From Bacillota bacterium (GTDB lineage Bacteria > Bacillota > Clostridia > Peptostreptococcales > Anaerovoracaceae): a stretch of 26,052 nt of DNA. The DNA lies in contig JAKJCD010000009.1 in assembly GCA_022706625.1 (NCBI GenBank), positions 1 to 26,052 of the forward strand, given 5' to 3'. Below are positions 1 through 7,302 of this stretch, piece by piece; position 1 is the first letter of the stretch; each line of letters opens with the position of its first letter. The position numbers and the translations under genes are program-made. Under the pieces are notes generated by a model that saw only the letters and a program-made list of their open reading frames with translations, searched no databases and was not told where the DNA came from.

Positions 1-76
1 AAAGCTAAATTTTCAAAACCCTGAGAACCCGCACAGGCAAAGGATTACAGGCGTTTTTCAAGCAACTGACCGAGTG
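1..76. mobile_element. Probable end of an integrated element, abutting a split tRNA-Ser
   Basis: This DNA replaces the expected 3' half of the adjacent serine tRNA gene. Read on the minus strand after the anticodon loop, it shows no T-arm and no 3' acceptor strand complementary to the GGAGGGA start. On the plus strand one frame stays open from base 2 and ends at 112 inside the tRNA half; this could be the tail of an element gene, but it is too short to identify. Elements using tyrosine recombinases often integrate in tRNA anticodon loops, which is the basis of the inference. No integrase is visible in the window. Confidence 0.45.
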
Positions 77-118
77 GATTTCGAGTCAGCCCCGTTATGA
101 CCGCTTCGATATCCCTCC
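77..118 (-). tRNA. tRNA-Ser(CGA), 5' half only (split gene)
   Basis: Read on the minus strand from 118, the sequence has a 7-base acceptor strand GGAGGGA, then T8 and A9. A D arm follows, with TCG (109-107) pairing CGG (94-92) and GG in the loop. The anticodon stem GCTGA (90-86) leads into the loop CTCGAAA (85-79), with anticodon CGA at 83-81. After the loop only T78 and C77 pair properly. The rest of the anticodon stem, the variable arm, T arm and acceptor 3' strand are missing. A near-consensus promoter precedes it, so it was a real gene. The break point matches a tRNA anticodon-loop attachment site. The amino acid is assigned from the anticodon and the serine-like D arm. Confidence 0.65.
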
Positions 119-151
119 GTATATATACGCCGTTACCAGGCAATGTGATGA

Positions 152-180
152 ATTATAACACAGGCTGCGGTTTTTTACAA
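152..180 (-). promoter_or_regulatory. Sigma-A promoter of the split tRNA-Ser
   Basis: On the minus strand, TTGTAA (180-175) is followed by a 17-base spacer and a perfect TATAAT (157-152). The tRNA 5' end lies 34 bases downstream of the -10 box, as expected for a tRNA precursor start. Confidence 0.6.
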
Positions 181-454
181 CATAATAGTAAGCGTCTGGC
201 GGATGACCTGACATACGGTTTGTCATACCTTAGCCTGATATTGACAGACAACAGCTCCTTTTTAAGTGGATTTGTTTTAGATTCAGATTTTGATTATTTC
301 AGTTTCAATCAATAAGTGCAGGTTTAGCAGGATGCAGGCTTGCCTCAAAAGCGAAAAAGGGGCAAATCTTTTCATTTTAGAGCTTGACTTTTTATAGTTA
401 GTCTTTTGAGTCTCAGTTTAATTTGTTATTCAAAAGGGGCATTTTCAAAAGTTA

Positions 455-483
455 TTGACACATAATGATAAGCGTCATATTAT
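455..483 (+). promoter_or_regulatory. Sigma-A promoter for the cupin gene
   Basis: TTGACA (455-460) and TATTAT (478-483) are separated by exactly 17 bases. The predicted start lies near 490, giving a leader of about 95 bases before the ATG at 586. Direct repeats overlap the spacer and start region, which suggests regulated expression. Confidence 0.65.
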
Positions 484-493
484 TAAGCGTCAT
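469..493. repeat. Direct repeats TAAGCGTCAT, candidate operator
   Basis: TAAGCGTCAT occurs at 469-478 and again at 484-493, a 15-base period. The copies cover the promoter spacer, the -10 box and the expected start site. The first copy is part of a longer word, ACATAATNNTAAGCGTC (460-476), which recurs at 180-196. The position suits a repressor site; the regulator is not identifiable here. Confidence 0.4.
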
Positions 494-585
494 GTGTCAT
501 GTGTTTTATGCGTGCTGTTGTAACCCTATTCGTTTCTAATGAATACTTTATCTGTATATAGTATTGAAATTGAAAGGAAGAAAAA

Positions 586-1068
586 ATGAATATTCCAATC
601 AGCAATGACATTCCACTCTGGGCAAACATACCGGCGCGCGGTCGGTATGCGGAAGTACAGACTAATAATCCTAAAGATTTTGGCCCCGAGCCTTTTGTAA
701 CAGATATTGAGGAAGCAACCGAGAGGAACAGGAATTTCCGTACTGCCTTATGGACCGGAAAACATTTGCAGCTGACACTTATGAGCATCGATGCCAATGA
801 TGATATAGGACTGGAGATACATCCGGATGTTGATCAGTTTTTACGTATAGAAGATGGAGTGGGGATAGTTATGATGGGGAACAGCAAAGATAATCTTCCA
901 TTTCAATGGCGCGTCGAGGATGGGTACGTGATATTTGTACCTGCCGGGACATGGCATAATATAATTAACACCGGGACTAAGCCTCTTAAGCTTTACTCGA
1001 TCTATGCGCCGCCCCAGCACCCGGCAGGCACAGTCCATGTTACAAAGGCTGAAGCCGAAGAGCATTAG
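586..1068 (+). CDS. Cupin-domain protein
   Basis: A 160-residue single-domain cupin. The conserved barrel core is seen as motif 1 around residues 74-91 (IGLEIHPDVDQFLRIEDG, with H79 and acidic or Gln residues at 81-84) and motif 2 around 119-130 (PAGTWHNIINTG, with H124). These would form a metal-binding pocket in the cytoplasm. There is no signal peptide. The protein is longer at its N terminus than minimal cupins. A ribosome site (AGGAAG) lies just before the ATG. It has its own promoter and is separated from the cold-shock gene by an inverted repeat, so it is probably monocistronic. Cupins range from sugar isomerases to dioxygenases and stress proteins; the substrate cannot be inferred. 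Confidence 0.85.
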   Translation: MNIPISNDIPLWANIPARGRYAEVQTNNPKDFGPEPFVTDIEEATERNRNFRTALWTGKHLQLTLMSIDANDDIGLEIHPDVDQFLRIEDGVGIVMMGNSKDNLPFQWRVEDGYVIFVPAGTWHNIINTGTKPLKLYSIYAPPQHPAGTVHVTKAEAEEH

Positions 1069-1088
1069 CGGTATGGCGGTACGATAAA

Positions 1089-1162
1089 ATCCGGTTCGGA
1101 ATCGAATATATAGAATATAGAGATTTTTAAGAAAAAATATTACTTTACAGTACGAACCGGAT
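1089..1162. repeat. 10-base perfect inverted repeat between the cupin and csp genes
   Basis: ATCCGGTTCG (1089-1098) and its exact complement CGAACCGGAT (1153-1162) flank 54 AT-rich bases. There is no U-tract after the second arm, so it is not a standard terminator. The second arm lies inside the spacer of the predicted csp promoter. It could be a paired operator or an mRNA stem closing the cupin transcript. Confidence 0.4.
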
Positions 1163-1172
1163 GTGTTAACAT
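1144..1172 (+). promoter_or_regulatory. Probable promoter of the cold-shock gene
   Basis: TTTACA (1144-1149), a 17-base spacer, and TAACAT (1167-1172) preceded by an extended -10 element (TGT at 1164-1166). A start near 1179 would give a leader of about 117 bases, in keeping with the long leaders of cold-shock mRNAs. Confidence 0.45.
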
Positions 1173-1243
1173 GTATTTGGTATTATAGATGTACGAATTG
1201 ATTCACAAGTATTTGTAAGTCATTTTTCGTTGATGATTTTAAA

Positions 1244-1272
1244 TACTCGTGAATTTTTTTACGACACGGGTA
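1244..1272 (+). promoter_or_regulatory. Hairpin in the cold-shock mRNA leader
   Basis: TACTCGTG (1244-1251) pairs with CACGGGTA (1265-1272) over eight pairs, one of them G-U, around a 13-base U-rich loop. It ends eight bases before the AAGGAGG ribosome site at 1281-1287. A stem so close to the ribosome site may influence translation with temperature, but it could be incidental. Confidence 0.35.
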
Positions 1273-1295
1273 CACAAATTAAGGAGGTATCTTTG

Positions 1296-1508
1296 ATGAA
1301 TAAAGGTACAGTAAAATGGTTCAATGAAAGTAAAGGTTATGGGTTTATTTCGAATGATGACGGCGGCGACGATGTATTCGTACATTTTTCCAGCATAGTA
1401 GCCGATGGCTTCAAAACCCTTACCGAAGGACAGAAAGTTACTTTTGATGTGGAGCAGGATCCGAAAAACAGCAGCAAACTACGTGCGGTAAACGTTCAGG
1501 GCGCATAA
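1296..1508 (+). CDS. csp: Cold-shock protein (CspA family)
   Basis: A 70-residue OB-fold nucleic-acid binding protein that melts RNA structure in the cytoplasm. The diagnostic RNP1 motif (KGYGFIS, residues 13-19) and RNP2 motif (DVFVHFS, about residues 27-33) are intact, and the N terminus MNKGTVKWFN is typical. The start at 1296 is chosen because AAGGAGG (1281-1287) is correctly spaced from it and the family begins here; an upstream in-frame ATG at 1230 would add 22 residues unlike the family. A strong terminator follows, so the gene is monocistronic. The leader contains a hairpin next to the ribosome site. Function is certain at family level; whether it responds to cold or to growth phase is unknown. 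Confidence 0.96.
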   Translation: MNKGTVKWFNESKGYGFISNDDGGDDVFVHFSSIVADGFKTLTEGQKVTFDVEQDPKNSSKLRAVNVQGA

Positions 1509-1540
1509 TCGCACAGGCCGGGCTTATTATACCTGCAATC

Positions 1541-1580
1541 GGAAGGTTCTTCTGCTAAAAATCAGAAGACCTTCCTTTTT
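1541..1580 (+). terminator. Terminator after csp
   Basis: GGAAGGTTCTTCTG (1541-1554) pairs with CAGAAGACCTTCC (1563-1575), leaving one bulged T, and is followed at once by TTTTT. This is a textbook intrinsic terminator. Confidence 0.88.
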
Positions 1581-1710
1581 AGTTCAAATAAAACAAATAA
1601 AACAATAAAAAAGAAGCAAAAAAATGATTAACTCCAGGCTTGTATGTGTATAAAGTCAGTGTGTGTCTCTGCTGAACAATCAAACAGATCAAGATGGAGG
1701 GAATTAATAA

Positions 1711-2430
1711 ATGATTAGACAAATTATTAAAATTGATGAAGCAAAGTGTAACGGATGCGGATTATGTGCGGCAGCCTGTCACGAAGGCGCCATCGCTTTG
1801 GTAGACGGAAAAGCAAAGCTTATACGGGATGATTATTGCGACGGCTTGGGGGATTGCCTGCCGGCGTGTCCCACCGGAGCCATTTCTTTCGAACAGAGGG
1901 AGGCTGCCCCTTATGATGAGGCTGCAGTTCAAGCCAAGGCGAATTCGGAAAAGCAAAAGACGGCACCTCTGCCATGCGGTTGCCCGGGGACACAGTCAAG
2001 AAGCCTTTCAAACAGACATTTGGAATCTCAACCGATACAAAAGGCTGCAGAGCAAGCTGCATATGCAAGTCAGTTGAGGCAGTGGCCTGTGCAGATCAAA
2101 CTTGTTCCGGTAAATGCACCGTATTTTAATAACGCCAATTTGCTTATTGCAGCAGACTGTACTGCCTATGCTTATGGTAATCTCCATAACGACTTTATGA
2201 AAAACAAGGTTACATTAATCGGATGTCCGAAGTTGGATGCGGGCGACTATGCAGAAAAACTGACGGCTATTCTAAGCGAAAACAGTATTCGAAGCCTTAC
2301 AGTTGTCAGAATGGAAGTGCCGTGCTGCGGCGGTATTGAAAATGCTGTAAAACAGGCTCTTATGAACTGCGGGAAGATGATCCCCTGGCAGGTAGTGACG
2401 ATTTCAGCCGATGGGAGCATACTGGACTAA
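1711..2430 (+). CDS. 4Fe-4S ferredoxin-type protein with C-terminal Cys motifs
   Basis: A 239-residue soluble iron-sulfur protein. The N terminus holds a ferredoxin-like domain. Cluster 1 has the full CxxCxxCxxxC (C13, C16, C19, C23). Cluster 2 reads C43, L46, C49, C53, so its second Cys is replaced by Leu; the GLGDCLPACP form appears to be normal for this clostridial group. A CGC motif follows at 89-91, and a C-terminal domain carries an IGCPKLD motif and a CCGG motif near residue 205. The ATG follows a GGAGGG site. The protein probably moves electrons or senses redox state in anaerobic metabolism; its partner is unknown. It is flanked by terminators, hence likely a single-gene unit, with a weak TATAAA box at 1649-1654 upstream. 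Confidence 0.8.
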   Translation: MIRQIIKIDEAKCNGCGLCAAACHEGAIALVDGKAKLIRDDYCDGLGDCLPACPTGAISFEQREAAPYDEAAVQAKANSEKQKTAPLPCGCPGTQSRSLSNRHLESQPIQKAAEQAAYASQLRQWPVQIKLVPVNAPYFNNANLLIAADCTAYAYGNLHNDFMKNKVTLIGCPKLDAGDYAEKLTAILSENSIRSLTVVRMEVPCCGGIENAVKQALMNCGKMIPWQVVTISADGSILD

Positions 2431-2500
2431 TGGCATTATTTACTCTGGAAGCTCCGTAAAAATCAGACCTGCTCCCAAGCATAGGCCTTTAACATCAATA

Positions 2501-2557
2501 AAACCCCGTTTCTCTGTTTGTATGGTTTAAATGCATATAGAGCGGGGTTCTTTTTTA
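2501..2557 (+). terminator. Terminator after the 4Fe-4S protein gene
   Basis: AACCCCG (2502-2508) pairs with CGGGGTT (2543-2549). CTCT (2512-2515) and AGAG (2539-2542) extend the stem past a bulge, and six T residues follow at 2551-2556. The loop is rather long. Confidence 0.75.
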
Positions 2558-2636
2558 TTAAGTAAAGGGTATGCCAGGTACAATAATGCGTAGAATTCAT
2601 CCATTGCGCGGGACAGTAAATAGTGTTAAAATTAAC

Positions 2637-2665
2637 TTGTATTCAGATGGATTATTTTGTATAAA
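2637..2665 (+). promoter_or_regulatory. Probable promoter of the hut operon
   Basis: TTGTAT (2637-2642), a 17-base spacer and TATAAA (2660-2665). A start near 2672 leaves a leader of about 90 bases before hutH. The 333 bases between 2431 and 2763 otherwise hold the preceding terminator and the His-codon stretch described separately. Confidence 0.5.
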
Positions 2666-2708
2666 TCGACCAATTAACGGAATACTGCGATGCTGGGCTA
2701 AAGCACTA

Positions 2709-2763
2709 ATGCGGTGCATAACGAATCATCATCGGCATCATGACATGAAGGAAGGGAAGACGG
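2709..2763 (+). promoter_or_regulatory. Possible histidine-codon leader upstream of hutH
   Basis: A frame starting at ATG 2709 reads MRCITNHHRHHDMKEG. Four of five consecutive codons at 2727-2741 are His (CAT CAT CGG CAT CAT), ending 22 bases before the hutH ATG. Amino-acid-codon runs are the hallmark of leader peptides that sense charged tRNA. No good ribosome site precedes 2709 and the frame continues into hutH to 2915, so this is a lead only. Confidence 0.25.
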
Positions 2764-4290
2764 ATGAGGAAAATTCTATTGGGAGAAGCAAAACTGACTA
2801 TCGAAGAATTGATTGCTGCAGCAAGGGGCGAAGTTTTAGTCGCTTTGTCGGAGGAAGCCGAGGCCGCTGTAAACAAAGCAAGAGAAGTGGTGGAAAAGTG
2901 CGTATCGGAGGATAAGGTCGTTTACGGATTAACTACGGGATTTGGGAAGTTCAGCGATGTCACCATATCGGAAGAAGACACCCTTGCCCTGCAGGAAAAT
3001 CTTATTATGAGCCATGCCTGCGGAGTAGGTGAACCTTTGCCCGACGAAGTGGTCAGAGCTATGATGCTGCTGAGAGTCAACGCACTATCAGTGGGATTTT
3101 CTGGCATACGTGTTTCAACTATAAAAACCCTTATAGAAATGCTGAATAAAGGAGTAATACCGGTGGTACCGTCTAAAGGCTCACTTGGAGCGAGCGGCGA
3201 CTTGGTGCCCCTTGCACACATGTCCCTTGTTCTGCTGGGGATGGGAGAGGCAAAATATAAGGGCGAAAGAATGAGTGGCGAAAAGGCTATGAAAGCCGCC
3301 GGTATTACACCCGTCAAGCTCACTTCAAAGGAAGGTCTGGCCTTGATCAACGGGACTCCGGCAATGTGTTCTCTGGGAGCCCTTGCACTTGCCGATGCGA
3401 TAAGACTTATGAAATCCGCTGATGTTATCGCGGCTCTGACCATGGAGGCTGAGTATGGTATAGCTGACGCCATGGATGAAAGGCTTCATATGATACGCCG
3501 TCAGCCGGGCCAGATAATAACTGCGGAAAACATGAGGAGACTGTTTAAAGGCAGCAAATACATCGGACATCAGGGTGTAAAGCGGGTCCAGGATGCTTAT
3601 GCTTTCCGGTGCATCCCCCAGATCCACGGAGCTAGCAGGGATGCAATAAATTATGTTAAAAACACTATTGAAAACGAGCTGAATGCCGTGACGGATAACC
3701 CCATAATCTTCTCAGATACAGGCGAGGCTATCTCGGGGGGCAACTTTCACGGGCAGTATTTGGCTATCAGTCTTGATGTGCTTGGGATAGCTCTTTCAGA
3801 ACTGGCAAATGTATCGGAAAGAAGAATAGAGCGCCTGGTGAACCCGGCTCTCAGCGGACTGCCGGCATTTTTAGTAAAGCACGGGGGCTTGAATTCGGGG
3901 ATGATGATCGCTCAGTACACAGCTGCCTCACTGGTTTCGGAAAATAAGGTCCTGGCACATCCCGCATCCGTTGATTCCATACCGTCCTCCGCCAATCAGG
4001 AGGATCATGTTAGCATGGGAATGACCGCAGCGAGAAAAGCCCGGGAGATATTGAACAATGCAACCGAAGTTTTAGCTATCGAGGCTATGTGTGCGGCTCA
4101 GGCAGTCGAATTTCAGGGCAGCGAGGGCTTGTCTCCGGCAGGGGCGGCGGTATACAATGTTATAAGAAAGCAAGTGCCGCCTTTGGAAAAGGACAGGATA
4201 CTCTATATAGATATTGAAAAGTGCTCGGCATTGCTAAGGAGCGGAGAAATCCTTAAAGCGGCGGAATCCGTCACCGGACCGCTGAAATAG
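2764..4290 (+). CDS. hutH: Histidine ammonia-lyase
   Basis: A 508-residue cytoplasmic enzyme that removes ammonia from L-histidine to give urocanate, the first step of the pathway. The Ala-Ser-Gly triplet that cyclises into the MIO cofactor is present (residues 143-145, in GSLGASGDLVPLAHMSL). Other family blocks are YGLTTGFG near 54-61, the NALSVGFSG region, and GGNFHGQYLAISLD in the C-terminal half. Length is normal for the family. The start follows a GAAGGAAGGG site. It is the first gene of a five-gene operon, 16 bases before hutU, so transcription is probably set by the promoter at 2637-2665. Assignment to histidine rather than phenylalanine or tyrosine is supported by the operon. Confidence 0.97.
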   Translation: MRKILLGEAKLTIEELIAAARGEVLVALSEEAEAAVNKAREVVEKCVSEDKVVYGLTTGFGKFSDVTISEEDTLALQENLIMSHACGVGEPLPDEVVRAMMLLRVNALSVGFSGIRVSTIKTLIEMLNKGVIPVVPSKGSLGASGDLVPLAHMSLVLLGMGEAKYKGERMSGEKAMKAAGITPVKLTSKEGLALINGTPAMCSLGALALADAIRLMKSADVIAALTMEAEYGIADAMDERLHMIRRQPGQIITAENMRRLFKGSKYIGHQGVKRVQDAYAFRCIPQIHGASRDAINYVKNTIENELNAVTDNPIIFSDTGEAISGGNFHGQYLAISLDVLGIALSELANVSERRIERLVNPALSGLPAFLVKHGGLNSGMMIAQYTAASLVSENKVLAHPASVDSIPSSANQEDHVSMGMTAARKAREILNNATEVLAIEAMCAAQAVEFQGSEGLSPAGAAVYNVIRKQVPPLEKDRILYIDIEKCSALLRSGEILKAAESVTGPLK

Positions 4291-4306
4291 CAGGGAGGTG
4301 AAAGAA

Positions 4307-6337
4307 GTGTTAAATAATAAGCGCATCGCAGATTCCATGAGTATTTGTCTCGGCGGAATCCTGCCCGAAAGGAAGCAGTTTTTAGAAGGGATTAGACGCG
4401 CACCTGTGAGAGAGTTCTCTTTGAGCGAGGAAGATACTGTATTAGCCTTAAAGAACGCTTTGCGTTATGTCCCTCCTGAGTGGCACAAGGAACTGATTCC
4501 GGAATTCTTAGAAGAGTTATTAAGCCGGGGAAGGGTATACGGCTATCGTTTTCGTCCGCCTGGCAGGATCAAAGCAAAACCCATTCATGAGTACAAGGGA
4601 AATTGCATAGAAGGCAAGGCATTTCAGCTTATGATCGATAATAATTTAGATTTTGATGTTGCATTGTACCCCTATGAATTGGTCACCTACGGCGAAACAG
4701 GGCAGGTTTGCCAAAACTGGATGCAGTATCTTTTGATAAAGAAATATTTAGAGGAGCTCACAGACGAACAAACTCTAGTGATTGCGTCAGGTCACCCGTC
4801 GGGTCTCTTTCAGTCTCACAAAAATTCCCCGAGGGCGATCATCACCAACGGACTGATGGTGGGACTCTTCGACGATCAAAGAAACTGGCACAGAGCGGCG
4901 GCTCTCGGAGTGGCGAATTATGGGCAGATGACGGCAGGCGGGTGGATGTACATCGGCCCTCAGGGGATCGTGCACGGCACATTCAATACACTGCTCAATG
5001 CCGGCAGACTGAAGCTCGGGATCCCCGATGGCGGGAACCTTGCCGGTAAGCTTTTTGTCAGCTCCGGCCTCGGCGGGATGAGCGGAGCTCAGGGCAAGGC
5101 CGCAGAAATCGCAGGCGGAGTATCCATAATTGCCGAGGTGGATCGATCTCGAATAAAAACACGCTTTGAACAGGGCTGGGTCAGTGATACAGCGGAGACG
5201 CCGGCTTCAGCTTATCAAAAGGCTGAAGAATATATAAAACAGGAAAAAGCTGCTGCGATCGCTTTTCACGGGAACATAGTCGATCTATTAGAATATGCCG
5301 ACCGGTACGACATACACATCGATCTTTTATCGGACCAGACTTCATGCCATGCTGTATACGACGGCGGATACTGTCCTGCAGGATTGAGTTTTGAAGAAAG
5401 GACCAGGCTTCTTGCCGAGGATCATGCAAGATTCAAACAACTGGTTGACGAAACCCTTATAAGGCATTTTCATGTTATACAGAAACTTACAGCTAAAGGG
5501 ACTTACTTCTTCGATTATGGTAACAGCTTTATGAAAGCGGTCTTCGATGCGGGGGCTGCGGAGATATGCCGAAACGGTAAGGATGAAATGGACGGCTTTA
5601 TATTTCCTTCTTACGTTGAAGATATTTTAGGGCCGAGGCTTTTTGACTACGGATACGGACCATTCCGATGGGTTTGCCTTTCGGGCAAGCCCGAAGATCT
5701 AAGGAAAACGGATTTGGCGGCAATGGAATGCATAGACCCGAATCGGAGATATCAGGACCGCGACAACTATAACTGGATACGCGATGCTGAAAAGAATCAT
5801 CTGGTGGTAGGCTCACAGGCGAGGATACTGTATCAGGATGCTTTGGGCAGAAGGGACATAGCTCTTCGTTTCAATAAACTGGTTCGAGACGGAGAGTGCG
5901 GGCCGATAATGTTAGGGAGAGATCACCACGACACCGGCGGTACCGATTCACCTTTCAGGGAAACCTCGAACATCAAAGACGGGAGCAACATCATGGCAGA
6001 TATGGCCACTCAGGTCTTCGGAGGCAACTGTGCAAGAGGAATGAGCTTAGTGGCCCTTCACAACGGAGGCGGAGTCGGGATCGGCAAGGCCATCAACGGC
6101 GGCTTCGGCATGGTGCTGGACGGCAGCGAAAGAGTAGATGAGATCCTTAGAAGTGCCATCCCCTGGGATGTAATAGGCGGCGTAGCAAGAAGGGCCTGGG
6201 CACGTAATGAAAATGCAGTGGACACATGTATCGATTATAACGGTATCAGAGATAAAAATCACATAACATTGCCCTTTGTGGCAGAGGATGAGTATAAGCT
6301 TGCCGAATATGTACATGAGCAGTATAAAGCAAGATAA
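4307..6337 (+). CDS. hutU: Urocanate hydratase (long form)
   Basis: It converts urocanate to 4-imidazolone-5-propionate using tightly bound NAD+. The product is about 676 residues, longer than the roughly 550-residue Bacillus and Pseudomonas enzyme; the extended form is what I expect in anaerobic Firmicutes. The NAD-binding glycine block SSGLGGMSGAQGKAAEIAGG and the GNxFMKAVFDAG and DHHDTGGTDSPFRET blocks are all present. I chose the GTG at 4307 because GGGAGG (4293-4298) lies eight bases before it. An earlier in-frame GTG at 4298 overlaps that site and is unlikely to be used. It follows hutH by 16 bases and precedes ftcD by 32, so it is co-transcribed. No lesions are seen. Confidence 0.95.
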   Translation: MLNNKRIADSMSICLGGILPERKQFLEGIRRAPVREFSLSEEDTVLALKNALRYVPPEWHKELIPEFLEELLSRGRVYGYRFRPPGRIKAKPIHEYKGNCIEGKAFQLMIDNNLDFDVALYPYELVTYGETGQVCQNWMQYLLIKKYLEELTDEQTLVIASGHPSGLFQSHKNSPRAIITNGLMVGLFDDQRNWHRAAALGVANYGQMTAGGWMYIGPQGIVHGTFNTLLNAGRLKLGIPDGGNLAGKLFVSSGLGGMSGAQGKAAEIAGGVSIIAEVDRSRIKTRFEQGWVSDTAETPASAYQKAEEYIKQEKAAAIAFHGNIVDLLEYADRYDIHIDLLSDQTSCHAVYDGGYCPAGLSFEERTRLLAEDHARFKQLVDETLIRHFHVIQKLTAKGTYFFDYGNSFMKAVFDAGAAEICRNGKDEMDGFIFPSYVEDILGPRLFDYGYGPFRWVCLSGKPEDLRKTDLAAMECIDPNRRYQDRDNYNWIRDAEKNHLVVGSQARILYQDALGRRDIALRFNKLVRDGECGPIMLGRDHHDTGGTDSPFRETSNIKDGSNIMADMATQVFGGNCARGMSLVALHNGGGVGIGKAINGGFGMVLDGSERVDEILRSAIPWDVIGGVARRAWARNENAVDTCIDYNGIRDKNHITLPFVAEDEYKLAEYVHEQYKAR

Positions 6338-6369
6338 AGCTTAACATGATAATTAAAGGAGTGCTTAAT

Positions 6370-7275
6370 ATGGGATTTAACAGAATAATGGAGTGCGTTC
6401 CAAATTTCAGTGAGGGAAAAGATCTGAAAAAAGTAGAGAAAATTGCGGATGCTTTCAGGGCAAAGCCCGGAGTAAAGCTTTTAGATTATTCTTCGGACCC
6501 CGATCATAACCGAAGCGTCATCACAGTTGTAGGAGATCCTGAAGCTCTCCTTGAAGCTGTGACAGAAGCCGTTGGCACCGCAAGGGATATTATAGATATG
6601 AACCTCCATAAAGGGCAGCATCCAAGAATGGGTGCTGCGGACGTCGTTCCATTCATCCCCATAAGAAATGTCACCATGGAAGATGCTGTCGCTCTTTCTA
6701 AAGAAGTAGGAAAAGCCGTTGGCGAAAAATACGGTATACCCGTATTTATGTACGAAAAATCAGCAAGCTTTGCGCACAGAGAAAACCTGGCGGATGTCCG
6801 AAAAGGCCAATACGAAGGGCTGGCGGAAAAGATGAAGAATGCGGAGCTTTGGACGCCGGATTACGGGCCGTCCGCCCCGCACCCCACATTCGGCGCTGTT
6901 GCCATCGGGGCCAGGATGCCGCTTTGTGCCTATAATGTGAATCTTGGGACCGAAAGCATAGAGGTGGCTTCCGCTATTGCAAAGAAAGTCCGTTTTCTCG
7001 GCGGAGGGTTGCGTTTCTGCAAAGCTATGGGGGTTGAGCTTCATGACAGGAAGCAAACCCAGGTCTCGATGAACCTGACAGATTACACAAAGACATCTAT
7101 TTACAGTGCTTTCGAAATGATTAAAATGGAGGCCGCAAGATATGGGGTTCCCGTTGTCGGCAGTGAGGTCATCGGGTTGTTACCCCAGCAAGCTTTGATA
7201 GATTGTGCGGAGTATTATTTACGAATAGAAAATTTCTCCAATGATCAGATAATTGAAAACCGTATTATGGAATAA
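6370..7275 (+). CDS. ftcD: Glutamate formimidoyltransferase
   Basis: A 301-residue enzyme that moves the formimino group from N-formimino-L-glutamate to tetrahydrofolate, releasing glutamate. The N-terminal ECVPNFSEGKD block, the DHNRSVIT strand, the GQHPRMGAADVVPFIP folate and substrate loop, and the ALIDCAEYYL end are typical of the single-domain bacterial enzyme. In mammals the same domain is fused to the cyclodeaminase; here the latter is the separate fchA two genes on. The start at 6370 is chosen for the AAAGGAGTG site at 6355-6363; an upstream in-frame ATG at 6346 lacks a site. It lies between hutU and hutI. This route returns a one-carbon unit to folate rather than forming formamide, so it feeds anaerobic one-carbon metabolism. 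Confidence 0.95.
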   Translation: MGFNRIMECVPNFSEGKDLKKVEKIADAFRAKPGVKLLDYSSDPDHNRSVITVVGDPEALLEAVTEAVGTARDIIDMNLHKGQHPRMGAADVVPFIPIRNVTMEDAVALSKEVGKAVGEKYGIPVFMYEKSASFAHRENLADVRKGQYEGLAEKMKNAELWTPDYGPSAPHPTFGAVAIGARMPLCAYNVNLGTESIEVASAIAKKVRFLGGGLRFCKAMGVELHDRKQTQVSMNLTDYTKTSIYSAFEMIKMEAARYGVPVVGSEVIGLLPQQALIDCAEYYLRIENFSNDQIIENRIME

Positions 7276-7302
7276 TTCTTCCTTAAGGAAGGCGGTGGCA
7301 GA

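Larger units (their letters stand above)
119..585. other. Gene-free AT-rich region before the cupin gene
   Basis: I see no convincing gene in this 467-base stretch. An open frame at 97-315 overlaps the tRNA half, lacks a ribosome site and resembles nothing I know. The region holds the tRNA promoter (152-180), the cupin promoter (455-483) and three copies of TAAGCGTC (189-196, 469-476, 484-491). Confidence 0.6.

Noticed and set aside
97..315. 72-residue open frame at the left edge
   Set aside because: It starts inside the tRNA half, has no ribosome site, overlaps the tRNA promoter and resembles no known family.
2571..2915. 114-residue frame overlapping the start of hutH
   Set aside because: As a whole it spans the hut promoter and continues 150 bases into hutH in another frame, so it is not a stable protein gene; only the His-codon part is kept as a lead.
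4298..4306. GTG at 4298 as the hutU start
   Set aside because: It overlaps the GGGAGG ribosome site that serves the GTG at 4307.
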